A DNA stretch of 33,518 bases, from NCBI GenBank assembly GCA_017617995.1, contig JAFZVE010000026.1, positions 1-33,518 on the forward strand, given 5' to 3'. Position numbers and translations under genes: made by a program. This stretch comes from Clostridiales bacterium (GTDB lineage Bacteria; Bacillota; Clostridia; Saccharofermentanales; Saccharofermentanaceae). Numbering within the stretch: position 1 is the first letter of the stretch; the number at the start of each line of letters is the position of its first letter. Under the pieces are notes generated by a model. The model worked only from the letters and a program-made list of their open reading frames with translations, had not been told where the DNA came from and ran no database searches. Shown piece after piece: positions 24,869 to 32,862 of the stretch.

Positions 24869-24957
24869 TTTCGTAAATCTTCGGGAAGCAGTGGGTCCGA
24901 TCTTCAGGATGCTGCGGTTCCCGGAAACCATCCCCCTCTTGGAAACAGGGAAGAACG

Positions 24958-24992
24958 AGAAGGACTGCCGAAAGGCGGTCCTTCTTGCGTTG
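24958..24992 (+). terminator. Terminator after xylB
   Basis: AGAAGGACTGCC (24958-24969) and GGCGGTCCTTCT (24974-24985) form a 12-bp stem (one G-U) closed by a GAAA tetraloop, followed by TGCGTTGT. The stem is very stable; the U-run is imperfect. The rest of the 266-base gap to the next start shows no gene. Confidence 0.75.
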
Positions 24993-25066
24993 TGGGGAGG
25001 ACTTCTGCAGTTGGGATCTGCCTTGTCTTTTCTTCTGATTCACCGTCGTGATATTCTCAAAATTCG

Positions 25067-25095
25067 TTGTACTCTTCGATGGTGAATGATAGAAT
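25067..25095 (+). promoter_or_regulatory. Promoter of the AIM24 gene
   Basis: TTGTAC (25067-25072), a 17-base spacer and TAGAAT (25090-25095), 39 bases before the start. Confidence 0.65.
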
Positions 25096-25134
25096 ATGAA
25101 CCATAGTAAACCTTATAACAAGGAGGGTATATAT

Positions 25135-25812
25135 ATGCAATATGAGATTAAGGGCGATCAGTTACCGGTAGTCGTTTGCACATTAAATCCGGGCGAGTCG
25201 ATGATCACGGAGCGTGGCGCGATGAGCTGGATGACATCCAACATGAAGATGGAGACCCAAGCGGGTGGTGTCGGTAAGGCACTCGGCCGTATGTTCTCCG
25301 GTGAGTCTTTGTTTCAGAACAAGTACACAGCTGAAGGCTCGCAGGGCCTGATTGCTTTCGCATCTTCTTTCCCGGGCGAGATCCGTGCGCTGCAGATCGC
25401 TCCCGGCCAGAGCATCGTTGCCCAGAAGAGTGCTTTTCTCGCGGCAGAGCCGGGCGTAGAACTCAGCATCCACTTCAAGAAAAAACTCGGTGCCGGCTTC
25501 TTCGGTGGTGAAGGCTTCATCATGCAGAAACTTTCCGGTTCCGGTACGGCGTTCGTCGAGATCGACGGTTCCGTAGTCGAGTATCAGCTCGCAGCTGGCC
25601 AGACGATGCTTCTCGACACCGGCTACCTCGCCATGATGGACGAGTCCGTGCAGATGGATATCGAGATGGTCAAGGGCGTCAAGAACATCTTCCTCGGTGG
25701 TGAGGGAATGTTTAATACGAAGGTTACGGGCCCCGGCCGTGTATGGATCCAGACCATGCCGATCAGTGCCGTTGCCAGCCTCATCGCTACACGTCTTCCT
25801 ACCAGCAGATAA
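25135..25812 (+). CDS. AIM24-family (TIGR00266) protein
   Basis: A 225-residue protein made mostly of short beta strands and glycines, as in the AIM24/TIGR00266 fold. Visible blocks are LNPGESMITERGAMSWM, the glycine-rich GGVGKALGRMFSGESLFQN, and KKLGAGFFGGEGFIMQKLSG. Function in bacteria is not established; the yeast mitochondrial member AIM24 affects inner-membrane complex organisation. The longer frame from 25096 is rejected because AAGGAGGG at 25120-25127 sits 7 bases before the ATG at 25135. It has its own promoter and terminator, so it is a single-gene unit. Confidence 0.9.
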   Translation: MQYEIKGDQLPVVVCTLNPGESMITERGAMSWMTSNMKMETQAGGVGKALGRMFSGESLFQNKYTAEGSQGLIAFASSFPGEIRALQIAPGQSIVAQKSAFLAAEPGVELSIHFKKKLGAGFFGGEGFIMQKLSGSGTAFVEIDGSVVEYQLAAGQTMLLDTGYLAMMDESVQMDIEMVKGVKNIFLGGEGMFNTKVTGPGRVWIQTMPISAVASLIATRLPTSR

Positions 25813-25844
25813 GTTTTCGGGAAGAACGAGCAAACGAAACATCG

Positions 25845-25887
25845 AGAGGGCTGTCCTTACAGGGCGGTCCTCTTTTATCTTTTTCTT
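25845..25887 (+). terminator. Terminator after the AIM24 gene
   Basis: AGAGGGCTGTCC (25845-25856), a TTACA loop and GGGCGGTCCTCT (25862-25873) form a 12-bp stem with three G-U pairs, followed by the U-rich TTTATCTTTTTCTT. A convincing intrinsic terminator. Confidence 0.8.
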
Positions 25888-25892
25888 CAGTG

Positions 25893-26254
25893 GACAAGAG
25901 GTCATGGCGAAAAACGTGAATCCTCTTGTCTGATTTTTCCGGCGGAGACAAGAGGTCATGGCGAAAAACGTGGAAACCTCTTGTCTGTTTTTTCCGGCGG
26001 AGACAAGAGGTCATGGCGAAAACGTGGAAACCTCTTGTTTGTTTTTTCCGGCGGAGACAAGAGGTCATGGCGAAAAACGTGAAACCTCTTGTCTGATTTT
26101 TCCGGCGGAGACAAGAGGTCGAGGCGAAAACGTGGAAACCTCTTGTCTGATTTTTCCAGCGAAGACAAGAGGTCGGGGCGAAAACGTGGAAACCTCTTGT
26201 CTGATTTTTCCGGCAGAGACAAGAGGTCGAGGCGAAAACAGCGGAACCTCTTGT
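25893..26254. repeat. Tandem array of seven 54-bp hairpin units
   Basis: Units start at 25893, 25947, 26002, 26056, 26110, 26164 and 26218 (period 54, once 55). In most units GACAAGAGGT pairs with ACCTCTTGTC across about 19 bases; the first and last units deviate slightly. TGATTTTTCC or TGTTTTTTCC follows the stem, so each resembles an intrinsic terminator on the plus strand. The same arms can also pair between neighbouring units (ACCTCTTGTCT with AGACAAGAGGT, loop about 14), giving alternative folds on either strand. Units differ by scattered point changes only, with no unique spacers. It fills the gap between the AIM24 terminator and the rsmE promoter. Confidence 0.92.
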
Positions 26255-26310
26255 ATCTTGAAAAGTAACATGAGACTACGAGTTTCTTTCTCCTTCGCAC
26301 ATGGTTCGGG

Positions 26311-26316
26311 TATAAT
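26311..26316 (+). promoter_or_regulatory. -10 box upstream of rsmE
   Basis: A perfect TATAAT about 110 bases before the rsmE start and about 57 bases after the repeat array. The -35 region is not clear, so the call is moderate. Confidence 0.45.
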
Positions 26317-26380
26317 AGGGAATGGATATTCGTAGAAAAAGGGCGCCAAGTGGGGTTCCCTGATTCGATATCCCGAAGAC

Positions 26381-26389
26381 GGGGGGGGG
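26381..26389 (+). repeat. G9 homopolymer in the rsmE leader
   Basis: Nine consecutive G followed by AAGAATCCCC, which can fold back as GGGG/CCCC. It lies 37 bases before the rsmE start, inside the predicted transcript. Length is uncertain in any assembly because such tracts are error-prone. Confidence 0.7.
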
Positions 26390-26425
26390 AAGAATCCCCG
26401 AAGATTTGATTTAAGGAGAACGACG

Positions 26426-27172
26426 ATGACCAGGCTTTTTATCGAAAGCAGAATCGACGAGATGACGAGTAACTGGGAGATCACGGGCGAGAGTGCCCGG
26501 TATCTTACGGATGTGCTGCGGATGCGTGCGGGCGAGGAGCTGATCCTCTGCGACAGTGCGCGGATCGATCATGTCTGTGAGATTGTTTCCGTGGGGAAAG
26601 CACTGGTCGCCGTTTCGATCCGTGACCGACATCCGAACGGCAATGAGCCGAAGTTTGTCGCGACGGTATACCAGGGGCTCGCAAAGGGCGAGAGGATGGA
26701 TCTGTCGATCCAGAAGTCCGTCGAGCTGGGTGTCACGAGATATGTGCCGACGGCCTGCTGCCGTTCGATCGTGAAGATCAAGGACGGGAAGGACAGTAAG
26801 CGCGAGCGCTGGCAGTCCATCGCCCTCGAGGCCGCAAGGCAGTGCGGACGAGGGATCGTTCCTGCTGTAGAGGCGCCGATGGGATTCGAAGAAGCCCTGA
26901 AGGATGCGAAGGAGAAACACGATCTAGTGCTTTTGCCGTGGGAAGAGGAAAAAGAAGGAAAACTCGGCGAGATCCTCGCGGAGGTGGACTTCGAGACATA
27001 CCCGAAGATCGCGATCTTCATCGGGCCGGAGGGCGGTATCTCCGAAGAAGAGGCGAAGATGGCGGAAGAATATGGCGCGAAGCTCGTGACGCTGGGGAAA
27101 CGGATCCTTCGCACCGAGACGGCTGCTCCTGCGGTATTGGCGATGCTGGTCTATCGGAGTGAATTGAATTAG
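26426..27172 (+). CDS. rsmE: 16S rRNA m3U1498 methyltransferase RsmE
   Basis: A 248-residue SPOUT-class methyltransferase that methylates N3 of U1498 in 16S rRNA. The N-terminal PUA-like part (1-70; ARYLTDVLRMRAGEELILCD) is followed by the knotted domain with KGERMDLSIQKSVELGV, EAARQCGRG, and the SAM-binding knot IGPEGGISEEE plus LGKRILRTETAAPAVLAML. The length is normal. AAGGAG precedes the ATG. It ends in TAG and is followed 40 bases later by hisS; a TATAAT at 27175-27180 in that gap may give hisS its own promoter. Confidence 0.95.
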   Translation: MTRLFIESRIDEMTSNWEITGESARYLTDVLRMRAGEELILCDSARIDHVCEIVSVGKALVAVSIRDRHPNGNEPKFVATVYQGLAKGERMDLSIQKSVELGVTRYVPTACCRSIVKIKDGKDSKRERWQSIALEAARQCGRGIVPAVEAPMGFEEALKDAKEKHDLVLLPWEEEKEGKLGEILAEVDFETYPKIAIFIGPEGGISEEEAKMAEEYGAKLVTLGKRILRTETAAPAVLAMLVYRSELN

Positions 27173-27212
27173 TGTATAATAAATTGTTTAATAGTTTACA
27201 GGAGAGATATAT

Positions 27213-28475
27213 ATGAAATACAGTTGTCAGAAAGGCACGAAAGATATTCTGCCTGAAGAAATCTATAAGTGGCAGAAGGCCGAGAAGACTTTTGCCGAGA
27301 TCTGTGGGCAATACGGCTATAAAGAGATCCGTATCCCGACATTTGAGCAGACCGATCTTTTCTTAAGGTCCGTCGGCGACACCACCGATGTGGTGCAAAA
27401 AGAGATGTACACCTTCGAGGACAAGGGTGGCCGTTCGATCACGCTTCGTCCGGAGGGTACCGCGGGCGTAGTTCGAAGCTTCGTCGAGAACGGCATGGCT
27501 TCGCTCCCGAGCCCGGTGAGACTTTTCTATAACATCACGGCTTTCCGCTACGAGAAGATGCAGAAGGGCCGCTATCGTGAATTTCATCAGTTCGGCGTGG
27601 AGGCTTTTGGTGCCGAGGGACCGGCGATCGATGCGGAGATCATCAGCATCCTGGTCGCGTTTTTCGAGCGCATGGGGCTGAAGAAGACGAAGCTGTGCAT
27701 CAACAGCATCGGCTGCCCGACCTGCCGCGCCGAGTATAACAAGATCCTGAAGGACTATTTCCGTCCGAACCTCGACAAGATGTGCGAAGACTGCCAGTCG
27801 AGATTCGAGAAGAACCCGCTGCGCATGATCGACTGTAAGGAAGAAAAGTGCGGGCAGATCGCTGCAAATGCACCGAGACTCATTGACTATCTGTGCGACG
27901 ACTGCAAAGCGCATTTCGAGGGGCTGAAGGCGAACCTTGAGGCTCTGGGTATTTCCTATGAGATTGACTCGGGTATCGTTCGAGGCCTGGACTACTATAC
28001 AAGAACCGTATTCGAGTTTAAGTCCGAGAACGTCGGCTCGCAGGGCACGATCTGCGGTGGCGGACGCTACGACGGACTCGTTTCCGAGATCGGCGGACAG
28101 CCGACCCCGGGTATCGGATTTGCCATGGGCGCCGAGCGTTTCCTCCTCGAAATGGACGCGCAGGGCATCGAGATCGAGAAGGACCAGCCGGTACAGCTCT
28201 ATATCGCGAACCTCTCGCCGGAGACGCAGATCGAGGCGAGTAAACTCGCGTTTGCCCTTCGTAAGCAGGGCATCGGCGTGGAGATCGACCTGATGGGCCG
28301 TTCCTTCCGTGCTCAGATGAAGTATGCCGGTAAGACCGGTATCCCGTTCCTGCTGGTACTTGGCGACGATGAGATCTCTTCCGGTAAGGCCAAACTGAAG
28401 GCGATGGCCGACGGCACAGAGAAGGAAGTCGAGCTTTCTGATCTGGCGGAGGCGATCCGCAGCTGGAATCAATAA
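27213..28475 (+). CDS. hisS: Histidyl-tRNA synthetase
   Basis: A 420-residue class II synthetase that charges tRNA-His. Class II motif 2 is at about 70-115 (TLRPEGTAGVVRSFVEN, then FRYEKMQKGRYREFHQFGVE). The HisA block is GLDYYTRTVFEF (about 253-264), followed by GGGRYDGL, motif 3 is GIGFAMGAERFLLEM, and the C-terminal anticodon-binding domain starts near 330. It has AGGAG before the ATG. A gapped stem (28479-28507) follows the stop before lepB. No T-box-like leader is seen, as the gap to rsmE is only 40 bases. Confidence 0.97.
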   Translation: MKYSCQKGTKDILPEEIYKWQKAEKTFAEICGQYGYKEIRIPTFEQTDLFLRSVGDTTDVVQKEMYTFEDKGGRSITLRPEGTAGVVRSFVENGMASLPSPVRLFYNITAFRYEKMQKGRYREFHQFGVEAFGAEGPAIDAEIISILVAFFERMGLKKTKLCINSIGCPTCRAEYNKILKDYFRPNLDKMCEDCQSRFEKNPLRMIDCKEEKCGQIAANAPRLIDYLCDDCKAHFEGLKANLEALGISYEIDSGIVRGLDYYTRTVFEFKSENVGSQGTICGGGRYDGLVSEIGGQPTPGIGFAMGAERFLLEMDAQGIEIEKDQPVQLYIANLSPETQIEASKLAFALRKQGIGVEIDLMGRSFRAQMKYAGKTGIPFLLVLGDDEISSGKAKLKAMADGTEKEVELSDLAEAIRSWNQ

Positions 28476-28478
28476 ATC

Positions 28479-28507
28479 CGGGAAAGGGCGTTTGCCGCCC
28501 CTTTCCG
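28479..28507 (+). terminator. Hairpin between hisS and lepB
   Basis: CGGGAAAGGGCG (28479-28490) pairs with CGCCCCTTTCCG (28496-28507), each side with one bulge, loop TTTGC. No U-run follows, so it may be an mRNA processing or partial-termination element inside the operon. Confidence 0.4.
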
Positions 28508-28547
28508 AGAAGCACTTGTCCCGATGGGGCATTGTCTGGAGGCACGA

Positions 28548-29912
28548 ATGAAGAAGCATAATCGTAACGGACAAAAGAATAGTAAGGAAATGCCGAAGCC
28601 GGAGTCCTTTCAGAAGGAAGCGGAGAAGGTAAGCGAGGTGGCAGAAGAAGTTTCCGAAGATACGGCGACGGTGGAAGCGTCTGCCGAAGAAGCCGTCAAT
28701 TCGCTTGCGGCGGAAAACTCCTCGGAGCCTGATGTGAGCGCTGCCTCGATCCTTCCAGCGGAACTGGCCAGCGCACTTCGTGAACCAAGTCCGGAGATCA
28801 AGATCGGTGAAGCCCCGGCTCCGGAAGTCGTAATTCCGGCGGAATCAGTCGAAGAACCGATCATGATGAAGGAAGATCCGGAAGAAGAAAGCAAGGACGA
28901 AGAAATCTCGGAGGATGTGAAGGCCGCTGAGTCCGCCGATCCGGATGTTCTTGATGCCGACATGGAAGAGACTGAGATTACGGAAGAAGCCGTAGAGCCT
29001 GAGAACGAGGCAGTAGCCGAAGAGGCTGAAAGTAAGGCGGAAGCCGAGGAGGTTTCTGAAGGAGAAACTCCGGCTGAAACAGAGGAAGAAACTGTTGTCG
29101 AGAATAAGGAAGAGGCCTCCGATACTCCTGCAGAGTCCGAGTCCGACGAGTCCGTAATGGAGGAAGCATCTGCGTCGACAGAAGAGAAGACGGATGACGA
29201 AGAGGCCTCTGAAGCAGAATCTTCGACCGAGGCGGAGGGCGCAGCCCTTCTTGAGAAGAAAGAAGACTCCGAATCGGTAGAGAAGCCGGAGCAGGAAGAA
29301 ACCGACGAGGACGAGTCGTCCGACGACGAGAAGAAGAACGAAGAAGAATCGGCGAAAGAAAAGAGCGCGCTCTACATGTTCTTCGATACCCTGAAGTTCG
29401 TGGCCATCGGCCTTCTGATCGGAATCCTTCTGGTGGTATTTGTCATCCAAAGAAACGACGTCTACGGCAGCTCGATGGAGCCGACGCTCCACACCGGCGA
29501 CGCAGTCTTTGTCGAGATGATCTCTGTTTATACCGGTAACTTCAAGCGCGGCGACATCGTCACGATCGATGCCAAGGGTATGGACGGGTACACGCACGAG
29601 GAGAACCTCATCAAGCGTATCGTCGGTCTTCCGGGCGAGACGATCAAGATCGAGGACGGCAACGTCTACATCAATGGCGTGCTCCTTGACGAGTCCGCAT
29701 ATCTTCCGGCCGGCACGAAGACCTACGTCGGTGCCGAGGGTCAGGCTCGCGGCTACCAGGAAATCACCCTGGGACCGGATGAGTACTACTGCATGGGCGA
29801 CAACCGCGGCGGAAGTAACGACAGCCGCCGTATGGGCCCCTTCAAGAAGAGTCAGATCGACGCCAAGGTCCTGGCGCGCATCTACCCCTTCAACAAGATG
29901 AAGTTTTTCTGA
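28548..29912 (+). CDS. lepB: Signal peptidase I with very long acidic N-terminal extension
   Basis: A 454-residue membrane protease that cuts signal peptides from secreted proteins. The catalytic part is ordinary: one membrane helix (about 284-300), the serine Ser309 in YGSSMEPTLHTGD, the general base Lys356 in LIKRIVGLPGE, and the box GDNRGGSNDSRRMG. About 275 residues precede the helix, extremely rich in Glu, Ser, Ala and Asp with low complexity; typical Gram-positive SipS-type enzymes have only a short N-terminus. This tail is expected in the cytoplasm. GGAGG (28538-28542) 5 bases upstream fixes the start. lepA follows by 22 bases, a classical lepA-lepB pairing in reversed order. Confidence 0.93.
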   Translation: MKKHNRNGQKNSKEMPKPESFQKEAEKVSEVAEEVSEDTATVEASAEEAVNSLAAENSSEPDVSAASILPAELASALREPSPEIKIGEAPAPEVVIPAESVEEPIMMKEDPEEESKDEEISEDVKAAESADPDVLDADMEETEITEEAVEPENEAVAEEAESKAEAEEVSEGETPAETEEETVVENKEEASDTPAESESDESVMEEASASTEEKTDDEEASEAESSTEAEGAALLEKKEDSESVEKPEQEETDEDESSDDEKKNEEESAKEKSALYMFFDTLKFVAIGLLIGILLVVFVIQRNDVYGSSMEPTLHTGDAVFVEMISVYTGNFKRGDIVTIDAKGMDGYTHEENLIKRIVGLPGETIKIEDGNVYINGVLLDESAYLPAGTKTYVGAEGQARGYQEITLGPDEYYCMGDNRGGSNDSRRMGPFKKSQIDAKVLARIYPFNKMKFF

Positions 29913-29934
29913 TAGGTGAGTGATTTAGTAAGAC

Positions 29935-31743
29935 ATGGATAGACAGGACAAAATTCGTAATTTCTGTATCGTTGCCCACATCGACCACGGCAAAAGCACG
30001 CTCGCCGATCGTCTGATCGAGAATACAGGTGTCGTGGAGTCCCGTGAGATGCAGAATCAGATTCTCGATAACATGGATATCGAGCGTGAGCGCGGTATCA
30101 CGATCAAGTCGCAGTCGACGCGCCTCCTTTATAAGGCGAAGGACGGCGAGGAGTATATCCTGAACCTCATCGACACGCCCGGCCATGTGGACTTTAACTA
30201 CGAGGTCAGCCGAAGCCTCGCGGCCTGTGACGGTGCGATCCTGATCGTCGACGCGGCGCAGGGCATCGAAGCCCAGACGCTGGCGAATGCGTATCTCGCA
30301 GTGGATGCGAATCTCGAGATCCTGCCGGTCATTAATAAGATCGATCTTCCGTCGGCGCAGCCGGAGGAAGTCAAGAAAGAGATCGAAGATGTCATCGGTA
30401 TCGATGCGTCCGAGGCGCCGCTGATCTCCGCGAAGAACAACGTCGGCATCGACGATGTGCTCGAGGGGATCGTGAAGTTCCTCCCGCCGCCGAAGGGCGA
30501 CGAGAATAAGCCCCTGCGCGCCCTGATCTTCGACTCGAAGTACGATTCCTACAAGGGCGTTATCGTAAACGTCCGCATCAAAGAAGGTTCGGTGAAACTG
30601 GGCGATAAGATCCGCATGATGAACACCGGCGCGGAGTTCACGGTCACCGAGCTCGGCTATTTTCATCCGGGTGAATTTGTTCCTTCGAGATCGCTCCTGA
30701 CTGGCGAGGTCGGTTATATCTGTGCTTCGATCAAGAACGTACGAGACACCGCTCCGGGCGACACCGTCACGCTTGCGGACGATCCCGCTGACGAACCGCT
30801 CACGGGCTACAAGCCGATTCAGCAGATGGTCTTCTGCGGACTGTATCCCGTCGATGGAGCGAAGTATCCGGACCTTCGAGATGCACTCGAGAAACTCCAG
30901 CTCAACGACGCGGCTCTTTCTTTTGAAGCGGAAACATCGGCCGCTCTAGGCTTCGGATTCCGTTGCGGCTTCTTAGGACTTCTCCATTACGAAGTCATCC
31001 AGGAAAGACTCGAGCGCGAGTTTAATCTCGATCTGATCTCCACGGCACCGTCTGTTGTCTATAAGGTCCACACGACGGCGGGCGAGGTCATCCGCATGGA
31101 TAACCCGACAAATATGCCGGATCCGGCCGAGATCGACTTCATCGAGGAACCGATCGTGAAGTGCACGATCATGACACCGAAGGAATTCGTCGGTAACCTC
31201 ATGGAGCTCTGCCAGGACAGAAGAGGCGAGTATATCAACATGGAGTACATGGATGATATCCGTGTCATGCTTCACTATAAGATGCCCTTAAATGAGATCA
31301 TCTACGACTTCTTTGACGCGCTGAAGTCGAGAACTCGTGGCTACGGTTCTCTCGACTACGAGATGGACGGTTACCAGAAGAGTGACCTCGTTAAGCTCGA
31401 TATCCTCTTAAACGGCGATATCGTCGACGCGCTCTCTTTTATCGTACATAAGGATAAGGCGTATGCACGTGGCCGCCGTATGACTGAGAAGCTAAAGGAG
31501 AATATCCCGAGACAGCAGTTCGAGGTACCGGTACAGGCCGCGATCGGGGGTAAGGTCATCGCCCGTGAGACGATCCGTGCATTCCGAAAGGACGTTCTGG
31601 CGAAGTGCTACGGCGGTGATATCACGCGTAAGAAGAAACTCCTCGAGAAGCAGAAGGAAGGTAAGAAGCGTATGCGCCAGGTCGGCTCGATCGAGGTGCC
31701 GCAGGAAGCCTTTATGAGCGTACTGAGACTCGACGAAGATTAA
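29935..31743 (+). CDS. lepA: Elongation factor 4 (LepA) GTPase
   Basis: A 602-residue translational GTPase that binds ribosomes and back-translocates or assists initiation. The G-domain has G1 AHIDHGKST (14-22), G2 with RGITIKS, G3 DTPGH and G4 NKID. EF-G-like domains follow, then the LepA-specific C-terminal domain (from about 490; [36 protein letters not shown]). The length is normal. The ribosome site is weak, so coupling with lepB is likely. The last codons (DED-stop) are the first unit of a 17-bp tandem repeat downstream. Confidence 0.97.
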   Translation: MDRQDKIRNFCIVAHIDHGKSTLADRLIENTGVVESREMQNQILDNMDIERERGITIKSQSTRLLYKAKDGEEYILNLIDTPGHVDFNYEVSRSLAACDGAILIVDAAQGIEAQTLANAYLAVDANLEILPVINKIDLPSAQPEEVKKEIEDVIGIDASEAPLISAKNNVGIDDVLEGIVKFLPPPKGDENKPLRALIFDSKYDSYKGVIVNVRIKEGSVKLGDKIRMMNTGAEFTVTELGYFHPGEFVPSRSLLTGEVGYICASIKNVRDTAPGDTVTLADDPADEPLTGYKPIQQMVFCGLYPVDGAKYPDLRDALEKLQLNDAALSFEAETSAALGFGFRCGFLGLLHYEVIQERLEREFNLDLISTAPSVVYKVHTTAGEVIRMDNPTNMPDPAEIDFIEEPIVKCTIMTPKEFVGNLMELCQDRRGEYINMEYMDDIRVMLHYKMPLNEIIYDFFDALKSRTRGYGSLDYEMDGYQKSDLVKLDILLNGDIVDALSFIVHKDKAYARGRRMTEKLKENIPRQQFEVPVQAAIGGKVIARETIRAFRKDVLAKCYGGDITRKKKLLEKQKEGKKRMRQVGSIEVPQEAFMSVLRLDED

Positions 31744-31794
31744 TCATAGACGAAGATTAATCATAGACGAAGATTAAGTAGAGACGAAGATTAA
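31732..31794 (+). repeat. 17-bp tandem repeat spanning the lepA stop codon
   Basis: GACGAAGATTAA occurs four times at 17-base spacing (31732, 31749, 31766, 31783), with spacers TCATA, TCATA, GTAGA and GAAAA. The first copy is the end of lepA itself, including its TAA. The gene's 3' end has therefore been duplicated into the trailer, leaving spare stop codons. Confidence 0.85.
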
Positions 31795-31802
31795 GAAAAA
31801 AG

Positions 31803-31840
31803 AAGCAGTGCTTTTCGAGATGAAAACACTGCTTTTTTCT
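31803..31840. terminator. Strong terminator after lepA
   Basis: AAGCAGTGCTTTTC pairs with GAAAACACTGCTT (one bulged C), loop GAGAT, followed by TTTTCTTTCG on the plus strand; the minus strand has an equivalent run (TTCTTTTTTCTT), so it may serve lepA and the convergent relQ gene. Confidence 0.85.
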
Positions 31841-31877
31841 TTCGTGTTAAGTAATGATTTGCCCGTCTGATTTGGGT

Positions 31878-32657
31878 TTACTCACCGATAAGAGGGAAGC
31901 CGGGGAACGAAGTGTCCTTCGGGTTTTCCTGGTTATAGGTCACGATCTCGTTCTTGACGCCCTGCATGCGAAGGTCCAGAAGTTCGATCTGCTCGGCACA
32001 ATCGCGAAGCTCGTCGGCGAGTGCTTTTGCCCGCTCCGGAGGAAGGTCGTGCTTATAGTGGAGCTTATGCTCGAGGCTCGCCCAGAAGTCCATCGCGATG
32101 GTTCGGAACTGTACCTCGACCTTCATGTTGCGTTTCTCGTTTTTAAGGAAGATCGGTACCTCGACGATGAGATGCAGGCTCCGGTAACCGCTCGGCTTCG
32201 GATCCTTGATGTAGTCCTTCCGGGCGATCAGGGTGATGTCGTCCTACGAAAGAAATGCATTGGCTACCTCGTAGATGTCGTCAGGGAAGGAGCAGATGAC
32301 GCGTACGCCGGCGATGTCGTGGATGTTCTCCTCGATCGCGCTCAGGTTCAGCGGGATGTTCTTCCTTCGCATCTTACGGAGCAGGCTGTCGACAGACTTG
32401 ACTCTGCTTGTGATGTGCTCGATCGGGTTACGCTCGAGTTCGACGGAGAGGGATTCGTCGAGGACGTTGAACTTCGTTTCGACTTCCATGATCGCGCAGC
32501 GGTAATAGGCGAAGAGCTGGTCGATCGGTTTGGTGTTCTGCTCGACGAAATCGAGGAAAGAATCGGACATGATGCTCTCTCTGACGAAATCGCCCTGAAC
32601 AGTGGAAAGTGTATTTTCAAACGCATCGGTAAGTGGCGTGTTTTCTTCTTGACTCAT
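31878..32657 (-). pseudogene. relQ: RelQ/YjbM-type (p)ppGpp synthetase with in-frame TAG
   Basis: The full-length frame codes for a small alarmone synthetase: N-terminal helices, the RelA/SpoT nucleotidyltransferase core (IHDIAGVRVICSFPDDIYEV, then ARKDYIKDPKPSGYRSLHLI, then EVQFRTIAMDFWASLEHKLHYK) and a helical tail. Codon 32246-32244 is TAG between AFLS and DDITL; everything before and after is in one frame and conserved, and a single C-to-T change of CAG (Gln) explains it. The stop falls in the middle of the catalytic domain, so the shortened product would be inactive. TAG ends several normal genes here, so general amber decoding is unlikely. The start is set by AAGGAG 8 bases before the ATG at 32657. 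Confidence 0.85.
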
Positions 32658-32807
32658 TAACGGAGCTCCTTTTTGGTTTTCAACCATTTTAATACAAAGA
32701 GCCCGGAGATGTACTAAGAGTTTGTTAATTTTCCTAAATAGAGACGGTTTTTTGTGCTGTTTTTTTGGCTATGTTTCTTTAACAATATGGTGAAACTAAA
32801 AACTTTG

Positions 32808-32816
32808 TGATATAAT
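32808..32816 (+). promoter_or_regulatory. Extended -10 promoter of lipoprotein 4
   Basis: TGATATAAT is a perfect extended -10. No good -35 is visible. Downstream, ATATTTCGGA occurs twice, near 32824 and 32844; the second copy includes the start of the GGAGG ribosome site. Confidence 0.65.
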
Positions 32817-32862
32817 AAGACGAATATTTCGGAAATGAAATAATATTTCGGAGGTAAAGGAT

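Noticed and set aside
23201..24931. 576-codon minus-strand frame over xylB
   Set aside because: Antisense to a complete xylulokinase; low-complexity translation without motifs.
25893..26254. CRISPR array
   Set aside because: The 54-bp units are directly joined and nearly identical over their whole length, with no unique spacers and no cas genes nearby.
25799..26484. Open frames on both strands through the 54-bp repeats
   Set aside because: They arise because 54 is a multiple of three. They lack ribosome sites, run into the rsmE or AIM24 genes, and their translations are pure repeats of the hairpin units.
31878..32657. Genome-wide recoding of TAG
   Set aside because: TAG correctly ends the zinc-ribbon, XRE and rsmE genes in this window.
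31878..32687. Two separate small genes instead of relQ
   Set aside because: Both halves are in one frame and join into a continuous conserved synthetase; the second half lacks a start signal.
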